Below, one piece after another: positions 28,427-37,607 of a DNA stretch of 64,000 bases (position 1 is the first letter of the stretch; every line of letters begins with the position of its first letter). The notes below the pieces were generated by a model. It did not search any database and was not told where the DNA came from. It was given only the letters and a program-made list of their open reading frames with translations. Position numbers and translations under genes: made by a program. This stretch comes from Pseudomonas mangiferae (GTDB taxonomy: Bacteria > Pseudomonadota > Gammaproteobacteria > Pseudomonadales > Pseudomonadaceae). The stretch lies in the NCBI RefSeq assembly GCF_007109405.1, contig NZ_VJOY01000010.1:1-64000 (forward strand), written 5' to 3'.

Positions 28427-29767
28427 ATGAACCCGCTCCACGACGCCTGGCGCGACACCGCCACCCACCGCCGGGTCTGGGCCCTGGCCGGGCCGATGAT
28501 CCTCTCCAACCTGTCGGTGCCCCTGGTGACCCTGGTGGACAGCGCGGTGGTCGGCCACCTGCCCCACGCCCACCAGCTGGCGGCCGTGGCGGTGGGCAGC
28601 ACGCTGTACGTGATGCTGGTGGCCAGCCTCGGTTTCCTGCGCATGGGCAGCACCGGCTTCGCCGCCCAGGCCGCCGGACGTGCCGACGGCGGCGCCCTGC
28701 GCCGGGTGCTGGCCCAGGGGCTGCTGCTGGCCCTGGGCCTGGCGCTGCTGCTGGGGCTGCTGGCGCTGCCCCTGAGCCGCTCGGCCCTGGCGCTGATGAA
28801 TCCCTCGGCCGCTCTCGACGACCTCACCCGCACCTTCTTCCATACCCGCCTGCTGGGGTTGCCGGCGGCCCTGGCCAACTACGCCCTGGTGGGCTGGCTG
28901 CTGGGCACTCAGAACGCCCGCGGGCCCCTGGCGATCCTGCTCACCACCAACCTCTGCAACATCGTCCTGGCGGTGTGGTTCGTCCTCGGGCTGGACTGGG
29001 GCGTGGCCGGTGCCGCGCGGGCGGCGGTGATCGCCGAGTGGAGCGGTGCGGCCCTGGGCCTGTACCTGGCCCGGGGCGCCCTCGGCCGCTTTCCCGGCCG
29101 GCCGGACTGGCCGGCGCTGCGGCGTTGGGCCGCCTGGCGACCGCTGCTGACGGTGAACCGGGACATTTTCATCCGCTCCCTGGCGCTGCAGGCGGTGTTC
29201 TTCCTGATGACCGTGCAAGGCGCGCGCCTGGGGGATGCCACGGTCGCCGCCAACGCCCTGCTGCTCAACGGCCTGCTGCTGTGCGCCTATGCCCTGGATG
29301 GCCTGGCCCATGCCCTGGAGGCGCTCTGCGGCCACGCCATCGGCGCCGCCGACCGCCAGGCCCTGCGACGCACCCTGGTGGTGGCGGGCGGCTGGTCGCT
29401 GCTGGCGAGCCTCGTCTTCGCCGCGGCCTTCCTGCTGCGGGGCGACCTGCTGGTGGATTTGCAGAGCGACATCGCCGAGGTCCGCCAGGTGGCCTACCGC
29501 TACCTGCCCTACCTCGCCCTGTTGCCCCTGGTGGCGGTGTGGAGCTACCTGCTGGACGGGCTGTTCATCGGCGCCACCCGGGCCCGGGAAATGCGCGACG
29601 CCATGCTCGGTGCCCTGGCCGTGGCGCTGCCCCTGGGCTGGCTGCTGCAGGGGCTGGGCAACCACGGGCTATGGCTGGCGTTCCTGGCCTTCATGGCGGT
29701 ACGCGGCGTTTGGCTGGGCGGCTTCGCCTGGCGCCTGGCCTGCCGCGACGGCTGGGTCGGCAGCTGA
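28427..29767 (+). CDS. MATE-family efflux transporter (DinF-like)
   Basis: This 446-residue inner-membrane antiporter of the MATE superfamily has about twelve helices. The N-terminal signature ALAGPMILSNLSVPLVTLVDSAVVGHL and the homologous second half (FIRSLALQAVFFLMTVQGAR) are typical of the DinF subgroup. It probably exports cationic drugs or metabolites with Na+ or H+. I start it at the ATG at 28427, which has an ideal AGGAG at 6 nt spacing; the longer in-frame reading upstream is arginine-rich non-coding sequence. It is divergent from yfhM and stands alone. Confidence 0.9.
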   Translation: MNPLHDAWRDTATHRRVWALAGPMILSNLSVPLVTLVDSAVVGHLPHAHQLAAVAVGSTLYVMLVASLGFLRMGSTGFAAQAAGRADGGALRRVLAQGLLLALGLALLLGLLALPLSRSALALMNPSAALDDLTRTFFHTRLLGLPAALANYALVGWLLGTQNARGPLAILLTTNLCNIVLAVWFVLGLDWGVAGAARAAVIAEWSGAALGLYLARGALGRFPGRPDWPALRRWAAWRPLLTVNRDIFIRSLALQAVFFLMTVQGARLGDATVAANALLLNGLLLCAYALDGLAHALEALCGHAIGAADRQALRRTLVVAGGWSLLASLVFAAAFLLRGDLLVDLQSDIAEVRQVAYRYLPYLALLPLVAVWSYLLDGLFIGATRAREMRDAMLGALAVALPLGWLLQGLGNHGLWLAFLAFMAVRGVWLGGFAWRLACRDGWVGS

Positions 29768-29784
29768 GGACTTCGATGGGCACC

Positions 29785-29807
29785 GCGGGGCTCGTCGGGC
29801 GCCCCGC
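29785..29807. terminator. GC-rich hairpin downstream of the MATE gene
   Basis: A 7-bp stem GCGGGGC/GCCCCGC with a 9-nt loop lies 18 nt after the MATE stop. It lacks a T-run, so terminator function is uncertain. Confidence 0.35.
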
Positions 29808-29836
29808 TCCTCCCAAACGCGCCCTATGTACCGGGC

Positions 29837-29983
29837 CTAGGTTCTGTACGAAAAGTCGTCGAGCGAAGGTCAGGCAAGGCAAAAACAGGCGAAGAAGCGG
29901 AGTTTACGTGCTGTAAATGGGCATTCTGAGCCTGTTTTTAACGCAGCATCACCGAGCGCAGGCACTTTTCGTACAGAACCTAG
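29837..29983. mobile_element. MITE-like palindromic element with CTAG ends
   Basis: This 147-bp element is bounded by a perfect 20-bp inverted repeat: CTAGGTTCTGTACGAAAAGT at 29837-29856 and its reverse complement at 29964-29983. A second internal inverted pair (AAAAACAGGC near 29881, GCCTGTTTTT near 29930) lets most of it fold. The outer CTAG at both ends looks like the 4-bp target duplication typical of some IS5-family elements. No transposase is encoded, so it would depend on one supplied elsewhere. It lies between the MATE and CoA-transferase 3' ends. Confidence 0.75.
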
Positions 29984-31332
29984 CACCAGGCCGCCGGGTG
30001 GCTGCCCAGGGGGCAGGCCGGCAGCGACCAGTGCAGGGACCGATCGCCTACCCGCAGCGGCGAGGCCAGGCGCCTTGCCTCGCCCCAGGCGCCCCGCTCC
30101 ACCGCCGGGTCCAGGTCGGCCTCGGTTTCCTCTGCCAGCGACACCGCCCCGGCGGGCGCCGATCGCTCCACCAGCAGGCGTGCGGTGCGCGCCAGGGACA
30201 GGCGTGCCGAGGCGCCCAGTCCGTCCTCCCGGCGCTTGGCCAAGGCGCGGATCGCCGCAGCGGCCATCAGGTAGCCGGTGGCGTGATCCAGCGCCTGCAC
30301 CGGCAACGGGACCGGCTGCGCCGCCTGGCGCCAGGCCATGCCCGCCGCAGCGATACCGGTGCTCATCTGCACCAGGCTGTCGAAGCCGCGCCGGTTGCGC
30401 CACGGGCCGGTCCAGCCATAGGCGTTCAGGGCCACGTCGATCAGCCCGGGGGCCAGGGTCTGGCAGCGGGCTTCGTCGTAACCCAGGCGCTCCAGGGCAT
30501 CGGCCCGGTAGCCGTGCAGCAGCAGGTCGGCCTGCCCCAGCAACGCCTCGAAGGTGGCACGGTCAGCGGTCTGCCGCAGGTCGAGCCGGGCGCAGCGCTT
30601 GCCCAGGGTGACGTCCGGCACCAGGCCCGGCTCATCCCAGCCCGGCGGGTCGATGCGCAGCACCTGGGCGCCCAGGCCGGCCAGGGTGCGGCTGGCCACC
30701 GGCCCGGCCAATACGCGGGTCAGGTCCAGCACCCGCAGGCCCGCCAGGGGCCGTTCCGGGGTGCCCGGCCAGGCGCGTCGCGGCCCTTCGCCGGTGGTCG
30801 TCCAGGCGATCAGCGGTTCATCCTGCAACGCGCGTCCCTGGGGCTGGGCACGCCAGGCCGCGGCGTCGCGCATGACCGCCGCGCAGCCGCCCGCCTCCAC
30901 CACCGCCTGCTCCAGGGCCTCCACCGCCCAGCCCGCCACGTGCGCGGCCAGGGCCGGACGGTCCGCGCAAGCGCCCACGACCCGCTCGACGGCAGCCCGG
31001 TGGGCGGGCGCATTGGTGTGCAGGCGAATCCAGCCGTCGCGGCCCGGGTAATCGCCGGCCAGGGGGTCCCAGGATGGCGGCAACTGCCAGCCTTGGGGCC
31101 GGATCGAGCTGGCGAACCAGAACGAGGCCAGGCGGCGATCCACCGTGACCGCCGGCCGGGCATCGCCCTGGCGCTGCAGCAGGTCGGCCACGGCCAGGCC
31201 CACCGCCGTCACGCTCTCGGCGGCCAGGTCGGTCACGGCGAAAGCGGACGGCAGCGCGCCCTCGCCGGTCAGCAGCGGTGCCGGCCCGGCAGGCGGCAGG
31301 TCGAGCGCTTCTTCGATGGCGAACAGTGACAT
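29980..31332 (-). CDS. Family III CoA transferase (CaiB/BaiF type)
   Basis: This 450-residue protein carries the CaiB/BaiF signature in its middle: LAGLRVLDLTRVLAGPVASRTLA, followed by AQVLRIDPP and KRCARLDLR. Such enzymes move CoA between carboxylic acids. The N-terminal 190 residues are a less conserved extension with remnants of a second CoA-transferase-like lobe (GWIRLHTNAPAHRAAV), so it may be a two-lobed member. The substrate is unknown. Its stop codon (29980-29982) lies inside the CTAG end of the MITE, so the last residues may have been altered by that insertion. Confidence 0.82.
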   Translation of the reverse strand: MSLFAIEEALDLPPAGPAPLLTGEGALPSAFAVTDLAAESVTAVGLAVADLLQRQGDARPAVTVDRRLASFWFASSIRPQGWQLPPSWDPLAGDYPGRDGWIRLHTNAPAHRAAVERVVGACADRPALAAHVAGWAVEALEQAVVEAGGCAAVMRDAAAWRAQPQGRALQDEPLIAWTTTGEGPRRAWPGTPERPLAGLRVLDLTRVLAGPVASRTLAGLGAQVLRIDPPGWDEPGLVPDVTLGKRCARLDLRQTADRATFEALLGQADLLLHGYRADALERLGYDEARCQTLAPGLIDVALNAYGWTGPWRNRRGFDSLVQMSTGIAAAGMAWRQAAQPVPLPVQALDHATGYLMAAAAIRALAKRREDGLGASARLSLARTARLLVERSAPAGAVSLAEETEADLDPAVERGAWGEARRLASPLRVGDRSLHWSLPACPLGSHPAAWC

Positions 31333-31409
31333 CGTTTATCCTCCTGGGGTCATTTCATCCTGGTCGCCGGACGCGTGCCCGCACCCCGACGACGGTCGAA
31401 GGAACCATC

Positions 31410-31865
31410 ATGGCCCAAGCCCTCGCCGCTTACCTGCATTACCTGTCGATATTCATCCTGTTCGGCCTGCTGACGGTGGAGCATCGGCTGTTCCGCCTGC
31501 CTCTAGACCTGGACCGGGCCCGCAGCCTGCTGCGGATCGACATCGCCTACGGCCTGTGCGCTCTGGTGGTGCTGGGCAGCGGCGCGGCGCGGGCGTTGTG
31601 GTTCGCCAAGGGCCCCGCCTACTACCTGCACAACGGCGTATTCCACGCCAAGGTGGGGCTGTTCCTGCTGGTGCTGGTGCTGTCGATCCTGCCCACCCTC
31701 ACCTACCTGAGCTGGCGCCAGGCGCTGCGCGCCGGCGAGATACCCGCGGTGACCCCGGGGCGCGGCCGGGCGGTGATCATGGCGATCCGCCTGGAGCTGC
31801 TGCTGCTGATGATCATGCCGCTGCTGGCCACCCTGATGGCCCGCGGCTACGGTATCGGCGCCTGA
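31410..31865 (+). CDS. DUF2214 family membrane protein
   Basis: This 151-residue inner-membrane protein has about four helices (LHYLSIFILFGLLTVEH, AYGLCALVVLGSGAARALWF, KVGLFLLVLVLSILPTLTYL, and a C-terminal LLLLMIMPLLATLMA). The pattern, with GPAYYLHNGVFHAKVG between helices, is that of DUF2214; function unknown. The ATG at 31410 begins the first helix and has GGAA upstream. Its stop overlaps the next gene's start (TGATG), so the two are probably cotranslated. Confidence 0.82.
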   Translation: MAQALAAYLHYLSIFILFGLLTVEHRLFRLPLDLDRARSLLRIDIAYGLCALVVLGSGAARALWFAKGPAYYLHNGVFHAKVGLFLLVLVLSILPTLTYLSWRQALRAGEIPAVTPGRGRAVIMAIRLELLLLMIMPLLATLMARGYGIGA

Positions 31866-32419
31866 TGGGCCGCCTGCCGCGCACCGGCCTCGCGCTGCTG
31901 GGCGCCGGCCTGCTCGCCGGCCTCGGCGGCTGCGCCAGCATGAGCCCCGAGCAGTGCCGCTCGGCGGACTGGCACGCGGTGGGCTACCGGGACGGCGCCA
32001 ACGGCGTCGGCCGCGGCCGGCTCGACGCCTACGCCGAAGACTGCGCCAAAGTGGGCGTGCGCCCCGACCGTGGCGCCTACCTGGCCGGCTGGAACACCGG
32101 CATTCCCACCTTCTGCACCGCCGAGCGTGGCTGGCGTATGGGCCTGGACGGCTACGACTCGCTCTACGTGTGCCTCGGCCAGCCCGGCGAGCGGGCATTC
32201 TTTCGCGCCCAGGAAGCCGGCCTGCGGCTCTATGGCCTGCGCCGCGAGCTGCGCGACACCGAGGACGAGATAGACCGCCTCGAAGAACGCCTCCACGACG
32301 AGCAGGACAGCGACCGCCGCGACCGCTGGCGCAGCCGTCTGCGGGAAGAGCGCCGGGTCCGCGAGCGCTTGCGCGACCGGCTGCTGGAGGAATCCCTGAT
32401 GCCGGTCGACCGTTACTGA
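31865..32419 (+). CDS. DUF2799 lipoprotein
   Basis: This is a 184-residue predicted lipoprotein: signal peptide with lipobox GLGGC (Cys23). The mature part contains the DUF2799 features DWHAVGYRDGANG, RPDRGAYLAGWNTGIPTFC and a repeat GWRMGLDGYDS. It ends in a long, highly charged coiled-coil-like helix (about 125-175, Glu/Arg-rich). Function is unknown. It overlaps the DUF2214 gene by one base, and its 3' end overlaps the 3' end of the convergent AhpD-like gene by 7 bp. Confidence 0.8.
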   Translation: MGRLPRTGLALLGAGLLAGLGGCASMSPEQCRSADWHAVGYRDGANGVGRGRLDAYAEDCAKVGVRPDRGAYLAGWNTGIPTFCTAERGWRMGLDGYDSLYVCLGQPGERAFFRAQEAGLRLYGLRRELRDTEDEIDRLEERLHDEQDSDRRDRWRSRLREERRVRERLRDRLLEESLMPVDRY

Positions 32420-32844
32420 CGCATCCCCACCGCCAGCCGGTTGAAGGCGTTCATCAACGCTATAGCGATGCTCAGGTCGGCGATCTCCGCCGGGCTGAAG
32501 TGGGCCTCCAGGGGCTGGTAGACGGCGTCCGGGGCCTGGGTCTCGGCGATGTGGGTGAGGGACTCGGCCCAGTCCAGGGCGGCCCGCTCACGCGCGTTGA
32601 AACGGTGGCTGACCCGCCAGCCGGCCAGGGCATCCAGGCGTACCGGGTCCTCGCCCCGCTGGCGCAAGGCCCGGGTGTGCAGTTCCAGGCAGTAGGCGCA
32701 GCCGTTGATCTGGGACACGCGCAGGTAGACCAGTTCCACCAGCGCGGCGTCGAGGCTGCTGCGTGCCAGGGCGTTCTTCGTCGCCAGCAGGCCGTGGTAG
32801 GCATCGGGGGATAGCTCGGAATAGGGCTGGCGCAACGGGCTCAT
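32413..32844 (-). CDS. AhpD-like alkylhydroperoxidase/carboxymuconolactone decarboxylase family protein
   Basis: This 143-residue protein has the AhpD core motif: Cys49-x-x-Cys52 in NGCAYCLELHTRAL with the following His. It belongs to the small peroxidase-related branch of the CMD family, which reduces peroxides with a disulfide relay. It is divergent from a MocR regulator gene across an 87-bp gap, an arrangement that often marks the regulator's target. It is convergent with the DUF2799 gene (7-bp overlap). Confidence 0.86.
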   Translation of the reverse strand: MSPLRQPYSELSPDAYHGLLATKNALARSSLDAALVELVYLRVSQINGCAYCLELHTRALRQRGEDPVRLDALAGWRVSHRFNARERAALDWAESLTHIAETQAPDAVYQPLEAHFSPAEIADLSIAIALMNAFNRLAVGMRQ

Positions 32845-32931
32845 GGCAAGGCTCCGATCGAGGAAAGACGCTCACTCTAGGCGAGCCATGGCATAGTCGG
32901 CAAAGCCAAGATCGAGAGAAACACCTGGACC

Positions 32932-34362
32932 ATGCCGTTCCCCTTCGATTCGTCCCTGCCTGCCGCCGGCGCCGGAGGGCCGCTGTACCGTCAGCTCTAC
33001 CAGCGTTTTCGCGATGCGATTGCCCAGGGTCGGCTGCGTCCGGGCGACCGGGTGCCGGCGGTGCGCACCCTGGCGAGCGAACTGGGGGTGGCCCGGGGCA
33101 CGGTGGATGCCGCCTACCAGTTGCTCATCGGCGAAGGCTACCTGCTGCCCCGCGGACCCGCCGGCACCGTGGTGTCGCCCCGGTTGTCGCTACCGCCGCC
33201 AGGCCCGGCGCCGTCCGCCGCTCGTGACTCCTCCCCTGACGCAGGTGGGACGCCGCCATCGCCGCGGCCCTTTCAGCTGGGCCTGCCGGCCCTGGATGCC
33301 TTTCCCCGGGCGCTCTGGAGCCGCCTCGCCGCGCGCCGGCTGCGCGGGCTCGACCCGGCCGCCCTGGGCTACCCCGACCCGGCGGGGCACGGCCCTCTGC
33401 GGGTGGCCATCGCCACTTACCTGGGGATCGCCCGGGGCATTCCCTGCGACCCGGCGCAGGTGTTCGTCACCGCCGGCTACCCGGGCGCCCTCGACCTGAT
33501 CTGCCGCGCCCTGCTGCAACCCGGCGACGCCTGCTGGTACGAGGACCCTGGCTACCCCTTCGCCCGAGCGCAGCTGGCGGCAGCAGGGGCGCGGCTGGTG
33601 CCGTTACCGGTGGATGGCGAAGGGCTGCGGGTCGAGGTCGGCCTCGACCGGGCACCGCGGGCGCGCTTCGCGGTGGTTACCCCGACCCACCAGAGCCCCC
33701 TGGGCGTGTCCCTGTCCCTGGCGCGGCGCCTGGCCCTGCTGGACTGGGCCAGGACCGCCGAGGCCTGGATCGTCGAGGACGACTACGACAGTGAATACCG
33801 CTACACCGGCCGTCCGCTGCCGGCCCTGAAGAGCCTCGACCGCCATGACCGGGTGCTCTACACCGGCACCTTCAGCAAGGTGCTGTACCCCGGCCTGCGC
33901 CTGGCCTACCTGGTGGTGCCGCCCGACGAAATCGCGCGTTTCCGCCGTTGCGCCCGGCTGTTCCACGGCGGCAGCCCGGCGCTGCTGCAGGCGGTGGTCG
34001 GCGACTTCCTCGGCGAAGGCCATTTCGCCCGCCACCTCAAGCGCATGCGCGGGCTCTACGGGCAGCGCCGGGCCTACCTGACCCAAGCCCTGGCGGCGCG
34101 TTTCGGTGAGGACCTGACGGTGAACCGCCAGGCCGGCGGCATGCATCTGCTGGCGCGGCTGCGGAAGGGGGTCGACGACGGCTGGCTGGCGGACCGTGCC
34201 AATGCCGCCGGACTGGCGGTGCAGGCGCTGTCCTGCTGGACCCTGGAGGCGCCGGCGGCGCCCGGGCTGCTGATGGGTTTCACCAACCTCGCCAGCGCGG
34301 AACAGGCCGAGGCCCTCGTGGAGCGCCTGCACGAGGCCCTGGGCAGCGAACTCGGGCGCTAG
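32932..34362 (+). CDS. MocR-family (GntR/aminotransferase) transcription regulator
   Basis: This 476-residue fusion has an N-terminal GntR winged helix (about 15-85; LYQRFRDAIAQGRLRPGDRVP, RTLASELGVARGTVDAAYQLL) and a fold-type-I aminotransferase-like domain (about 110-470) with YEDPGYPF, VEDDYDSEYRY and the PLP-lysine region GTFSKVLYPGLR. MocR proteins sense PLP or related ligands and control neighbouring genes; a target could be the divergent AhpD-like gene. It is similar in architecture to PdxR, but no pdx genes are nearby, so I do not assign that name. Confidence 0.9.
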   Translation: MPFPFDSSLPAAGAGGPLYRQLYQRFRDAIAQGRLRPGDRVPAVRTLASELGVARGTVDAAYQLLIGEGYLLPRGPAGTVVSPRLSLPPPGPAPSAARDSSPDAGGTPPSPRPFQLGLPALDAFPRALWSRLAARRLRGLDPAALGYPDPAGHGPLRVAIATYLGIARGIPCDPAQVFVTAGYPGALDLICRALLQPGDACWYEDPGYPFARAQLAAAGARLVPLPVDGEGLRVEVGLDRAPRARFAVVTPTHQSPLGVSLSLARRLALLDWARTAEAWIVEDDYDSEYRYTGRPLPALKSLDRHDRVLYTGTFSKVLYPGLRLAYLVVPPDEIARFRRCARLFHGGSPALLQAVVGDFLGEGHFARHLKRMRGLYGQRRAYLTQALAARFGEDLTVNRQAGGMHLLARLRKGVDDGWLADRANAAGLAVQALSCWTLEAPAAPGLLMGFTNLASAEQAEALVERLHEALGSELGR

Positions 34363-34420
34363 GCACCCGCCCGCCTTGGAGGGCGAACGGGAACGGTCAG
34401 CAAGAAAGGGGAGAAATACC

Positions 34421-34454
34421 CCCGCGGCGACGGGCTGGGCCACGTCGCCGCGGG
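34421..34454 (-). terminator. Terminator of speA
   Basis: A perfect 11-bp GC-rich stem (CCCGCGGCGAC at 34421-34431, GTCGCCGCGGG at 34444-34454, 12-nt loop) lies 8 nt after the speA stop. On the minus strand it is followed by GGGTATTTCTC, a modest T-rich tail. It also separates the convergent MocR gene. Confidence 0.6.
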
Positions 34455-34461
34455 CGAACCC

Positions 34462-36375
34462 TCACGGCGAAAGGTAAGACGAGCGGGTCAGGCCCAGGCG
34501 CAGGGCGTCGACGTAGCGCACGCGCTCCTCGGCACTGAGGTCGGCACCGGCCACCTTGTCCTGGTACATGCTCATCAGCTCCTCGGGGGAAAGGTGCACG
34601 TAGCGCAGCATGTCCTCGATGGTGTCGTGGGTCTCGATCCCCGCGTGGTACACGCTGCCGTCGTCACGCTGGTAGATGTTCACCGAGTCGGTATCGCCGA
34701 ACAGGTTATGCATGTCGCCGAGGATTTCCTGGTAGGCGCCCACCAGGAACATGCCCAGCAGGTAGTCCTCGCCGGGGCGCACCTCGTGCACCGGCATGCT
34801 GGTCTCGATGCTTTGCTCGTCCACGTACTGCTTGATCTTGCCGTCGGAGTCGCAGGTGAGATCCTGCAGCACGGCGCGGCGCAGCGGCTCTTCCTGCAGG
34901 CGCTGGATCGGCATGATCGGCAGGATCTGGTCGATGGCCCAGGTGTCCGGCAGGCTCTGGAACACCGAGAAGTTGCAGATGTACTTGTCCGCCAGCTTGT
35001 CGTTGAGTTCGTCCAGCACCTGGCGATGGGAACGCTGGCGCGCCTTGAGCTGGTCGTGCAGGCGCCGGCAGATGGCGAAGTAGCACTGCTCGGCCAGGGC
35101 CTTCTGCGGCAGGTTGAGCTTGCCGGCGGAATACTGGGCCGACACCTCGTCGATGTAGTGGGTGGCGCGCCAGTAGGTCTCCGCCACCATCTCCGGGTCG
35201 TTGGGGCCCAGCAGGTCCAGCAGCACTTGCAGGGATTCCGGCTGCTCGGCGCCGGGTTCCACCAGCGGGTCGTCGTCGTTGCGCCGCTCCACGTCGGTCA
35301 CCTGCACCACCAGCACCGCGTGGTGGGCGGTCATGGCCCGGCCACTTTCGGAGAAAATGTGCGGATGCGGCAGGTCCTGGCGGTCGCAGAACTCCTTGAG
35401 CATGTCCACCACCGTGGCGGCGTAGTCGTCCATGTCGTAGTTGATGGAGCTGGCGTTGCGCGAGTGGGTACCGTCGTAGTCGACCCCCAGGCCGCCGCCC
35501 ACGTCCACGTGGTCCACCGGCAGGCCCAGGGCGCGCAGCTCGCCGTAGTAGCGGATGGCCTCGCGGAAGCCCTTGCGGTAGTCGGCGATGTTGGCGATCT
35601 GCGAGCCCATGTGGAAGTGCAGCAGGCGGATGCCCTGGCCGAGGCCGGCGTCGCGGAAGTGCTCCACCACCGACAGCAACTGCGCCGCCGACAGGCCGAA
35701 CTTGGATTTTTCGCCGCCGGTGTCGGCCCACTTGCTGGACGCCAGGGACGACAGGCGCACCCGCAGGCCCACCTGGGGCACCACGCCCAGGGCCGCGGCC
35801 TCGTCGATCACCAGGGGTACTTCGGATTCCTTCTCGATCACGATGAACACGTTGTGGCCGAGCTTCAGGCCCATCAGCGCCAGGCGGATGAACTCGCGGT
35901 CCTTGTAGCCGTTGCAGACGATGGTGCCGCCCTTGGGCGCCATGGCCAGCACCGCCAGCAGCTCGGGCTTGGAGCCGGCCTCGAGGCCGATGGCCACGTT
36001 CTGGGTGGCGATGATGTTCTCCACCACCGCTTCCTGCTGGTTGACCTTGATCGGGTAGAGCGCGGTGTAGCGGTTCTGGTAGCCGAGCCGCTCGATGTTG
36101 GCGTCGAAGGCGCCGGTCAGCTGGCGCACGCGGTCCTGGAGGATGTCCGGGAAGCGCACCAGCAACGGCAGCGACAGGCCGCTCTGGCGCAGCTCGTCCA
36201 CCTGGGCGAGCAGGTCGACGGGCTGGCTGGCGTTGCGGTTCGGACGCACTTCCACGCGGCCGGCGTCGTTGATCGCGAAATAGCCGGCGCCCCAATGGCG
36301 GATGCCATAGACGCTGCGGCTGTCGGCCACTGTCCAGTTGCTGCCATCGTCTTTGCGCGTGCGTCGTGCGGACAT
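34462..36375 (-). CDS. speA: Biosynthetic arginine decarboxylase
   Basis: SpeA is a PLP enzyme that converts arginine to agmatine, the first step of one putrescine route. The 637-residue protein starts with [16 protein letters not shown] and shows [13 protein letters not shown] (the Lys is the PLP ligand), [29 protein letters not shown] and [20 protein letters not shown]. coli SpeA is about 658 residues, so it is full length. It opens the block that is syntenic with P. aeruginosa PA4839 onward, but is transcribed alone. Confidence 0.96.
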   Translation of the reverse strand: MSARRTRKDDGSNWTVADSRSVYGIRHWGAGYFAINDAGRVEVRPNRNASQPVDLLAQVDELRQSGLSLPLLVRFPDILQDRVRQLTGAFDANIERLGYQNRYTALYPIKVNQQEAVVENIIATQNVAIGLEAGSKPELLAVLAMAPKGGTIVCNGYKDREFIRLALMGLKLGHNVFIVIEKESEVPLVIDEAAALGVVPQVGLRVRLSSLASSKWADTGGEKSKFGLSAAQLLSVVEHFRDAGLGQGIRLLHFHMGSQIANIADYRKGFREAIRYYGELRALGLPVDHVDVGGGLGVDYDGTHSRNASSINYDMDDYAATVVDMLKEFCDRQDLPHPHIFSESGRAMTAHHAVLVVQVTDVERRNDDDPLVEPGAEQPESLQVLLDLLGPNDPEMVAETYWRATHYIDEVSAQYSAGKLNLPQKALAEQCYFAICRRLHDQLKARQRSHRQVLDELNDKLADKYICNFSVFQSLPDTWAIDQILPIMPIQRLQEEPLRRAVLQDLTCDSDGKIKQYVDEQSIETSMPVHEVRPGEDYLLGMFLVGAYQEILGDMHNLFGDTDSVNIYQRDDGSVYHAGIETHDTIEDMLRYVHLSPEELMSMYQDKVAGADLSAEERVRYVDALRLGLTRSSYLSP

Positions 36376-36471
36376 TCGGTTCCCCCATGGGCGGTGAAGG
36401 GCGGCGCCCCGCCGAGCGCATCGGGCGGGTCGCAGCGGTAGGTTCGGGTAGTGGACGTTGTGGGGTGTTGA

Positions 36472-36487
36472 CCGCGCCGCGGCGCGG
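36472..36487. repeat. 16-bp perfect GC palindrome between yciH and speA
   Basis: CCGCGCCGCGGCGCGG is a perfect palindrome, 16 bp downstream of the yciH stop and about 100 bp upstream of speA. It may act as a transcript-end hairpin for yciH; no T-run follows. Confidence 0.35.
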
Positions 36488-36503
36488 ATAGTTTAGCGGC
36501 GGG

Positions 36504-36875
36504 TCAGCCGCCGGACTTGCGGGCGGTGAAGCCGCGCTTGACGAGCTCGGCCAGGAGCAACTCGACGTGCTCGCCCTGGATCTCGATGACCCCGTCCTTG
36601 AGGGCACCGCCCGTCCCGCAGCGGCGCTTGAGGTCGGATGCCAGGGCCTTGAGTTCGCTTTCCGGCAGCGGCACGCCACTGACGGTGGTCACCGTCTTGC
36701 CGCCGCGCCCCTTGGTCTCGCGGCGTACGCGGGCGATGCCATCGCCGGCGGGCAGGGCATTGCGAGAGCAGGTACAGGCGTCCATCGGCTGCCCGCAGTC
36801 GGGGCAATGCCGGCCACCATCGGTGGAGTACACCAGGCCGCCGAGGGCGGACAGGGAAGCGGCTTTCTTGACCAC
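36504..36875 (-). CDS. yciH: SUI1/eIF1-like translation initiation factor YciH
   Basis: This 123-residue SUI1-domain protein may tune start-site fidelity, as bacterial YciH homologues do. The N-terminus has a Cys-rich knuckle (HCPDCGQPMDACTCS, about 23-37), and the SUI1 core is RRETKGRGGKTVTTVSG, LKRRCGTGGALKDGVIEIQG. The start is GTG at 36875 with AGGA 8 nt upstream. It corresponds in position to PA4840 of P. aeruginosa. Confidence 0.9.
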   Translation of the reverse strand: MVKKAASLSALGGLVYSTDGGRHCPDCGQPMDACTCSRNALPAGDGIARVRRETKGRGGKTVTTVSGVPLPESELKALASDLKRRCGTGGALKDGVIEIQGEHVELLLAELVKRGFTARKSGG

Positions 36876-37064
36876 CGGGGTTCCTCGTAGGGGTCAGGAT
36901 AGCGACTGGCCGGCAGAGCCGACCGCGAGGCCCCACTCTGGCAGGGGCAGCGCATCCGGGCGGAGGGCCCGGGTTCGAAGGCGGCGCAGTGTACCGGCAA
37001 AGTCGGCGCTTGCTAAGCCGGTAATCACCGGAAATGCGATCGCCTGCCTAGCGCGGTTTCCCGC

Positions 37065-37604
37065 TCACGGCAGCGAGGCCAGGTACAGCTGCAGCGCCTG
37101 CAGCGAATCGGGGCAGAACGGCTCCCGGGCGATCTTCTCGTGTACCGCCTCCAGGGGCAGGAAGCAGGCCTCGGCCACTTCCTCCGGCTGCAGCCGCAGA
37201 GGGCCGTCGAACACGGTGGAATACACCGCGCACCACAGCCGGTTGCCGGGCTCGCTGAAGAAGAAGCGGCCGTGCTTGTTCAGCTCGATGCCGGTGACGC
37301 CCAGTTCTTCCTCCAGCTCGCGGTGGGCGGAGTCCAGGTAGGTCTCCCCCATCAGCACCATGCCGCCCGCGGCCACGTCCCAGTAGCCCGGGTAGATCGC
37401 CTTGCTCAGGGTGCGCCGGTGCACGCACAGCTCGCCTTGGCCGTTGAGCAGCAGCACGAAGGTGCCGCGCCCGATCAGCCCGCGGCTGCGCAGCTGCTCC
37501 CGCGGCAGGCCGCCGAGGGAGTGATCCTGCTCGTCGACCCAGGCGATCATCTCGCTGTCCGAGGCGGCGCGGTGCGCCACCTCCCGCGGGCTCCAGCCGT
37601 CCAT
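37065..37604 (-). CDS. Nudix hydrolase (YfcD-like)
   Basis: This 179-residue protein has a full Nudix box, G-x5-E-x7-REUxEExGU, in GGMVLMGETYLDSAHRELEEELGV (about residues 79-102). The pre-Nudix region VHRRTLSKAIYPGYWDVAAGG resembles the IPP-isomerase-like / YfcD branch. The substrate is unknown; such enzymes hydrolyse nucleoside-diphosphate-linked compounds. It follows the DUF2333 gene with a 3-nt gap, so they are likely one transcript. Confidence 0.88.
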   Translation of the reverse strand: MDGWSPREVAHRAASDSEMIAWVDEQDHSLGGLPREQLRSRGLIGRGTFVLLLNGQGELCVHRRTLSKAIYPGYWDVAAGGMVLMGETYLDSAHRELEEELGVTGIELNKHGRFFFSEPGNRLWCAVYSTVFDGPLRLQPEEVAEACFLPLEAVHEKIAREPFCPDSLQALQLYLASLP

Positions 37605-37607
37605 CCG

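Noticed and set aside
29837-29983. Element considered as a complete insertion sequence
   Set aside because: Only 147 bp long and no transposase reading frame; at most a non-autonomous derivative.
29980-31332. CoA transferase considered a pseudogene because of the MITE at its end
   Set aside because: The frame is open over 450 codons with the core motifs intact; only the extreme C-terminus may be affected.
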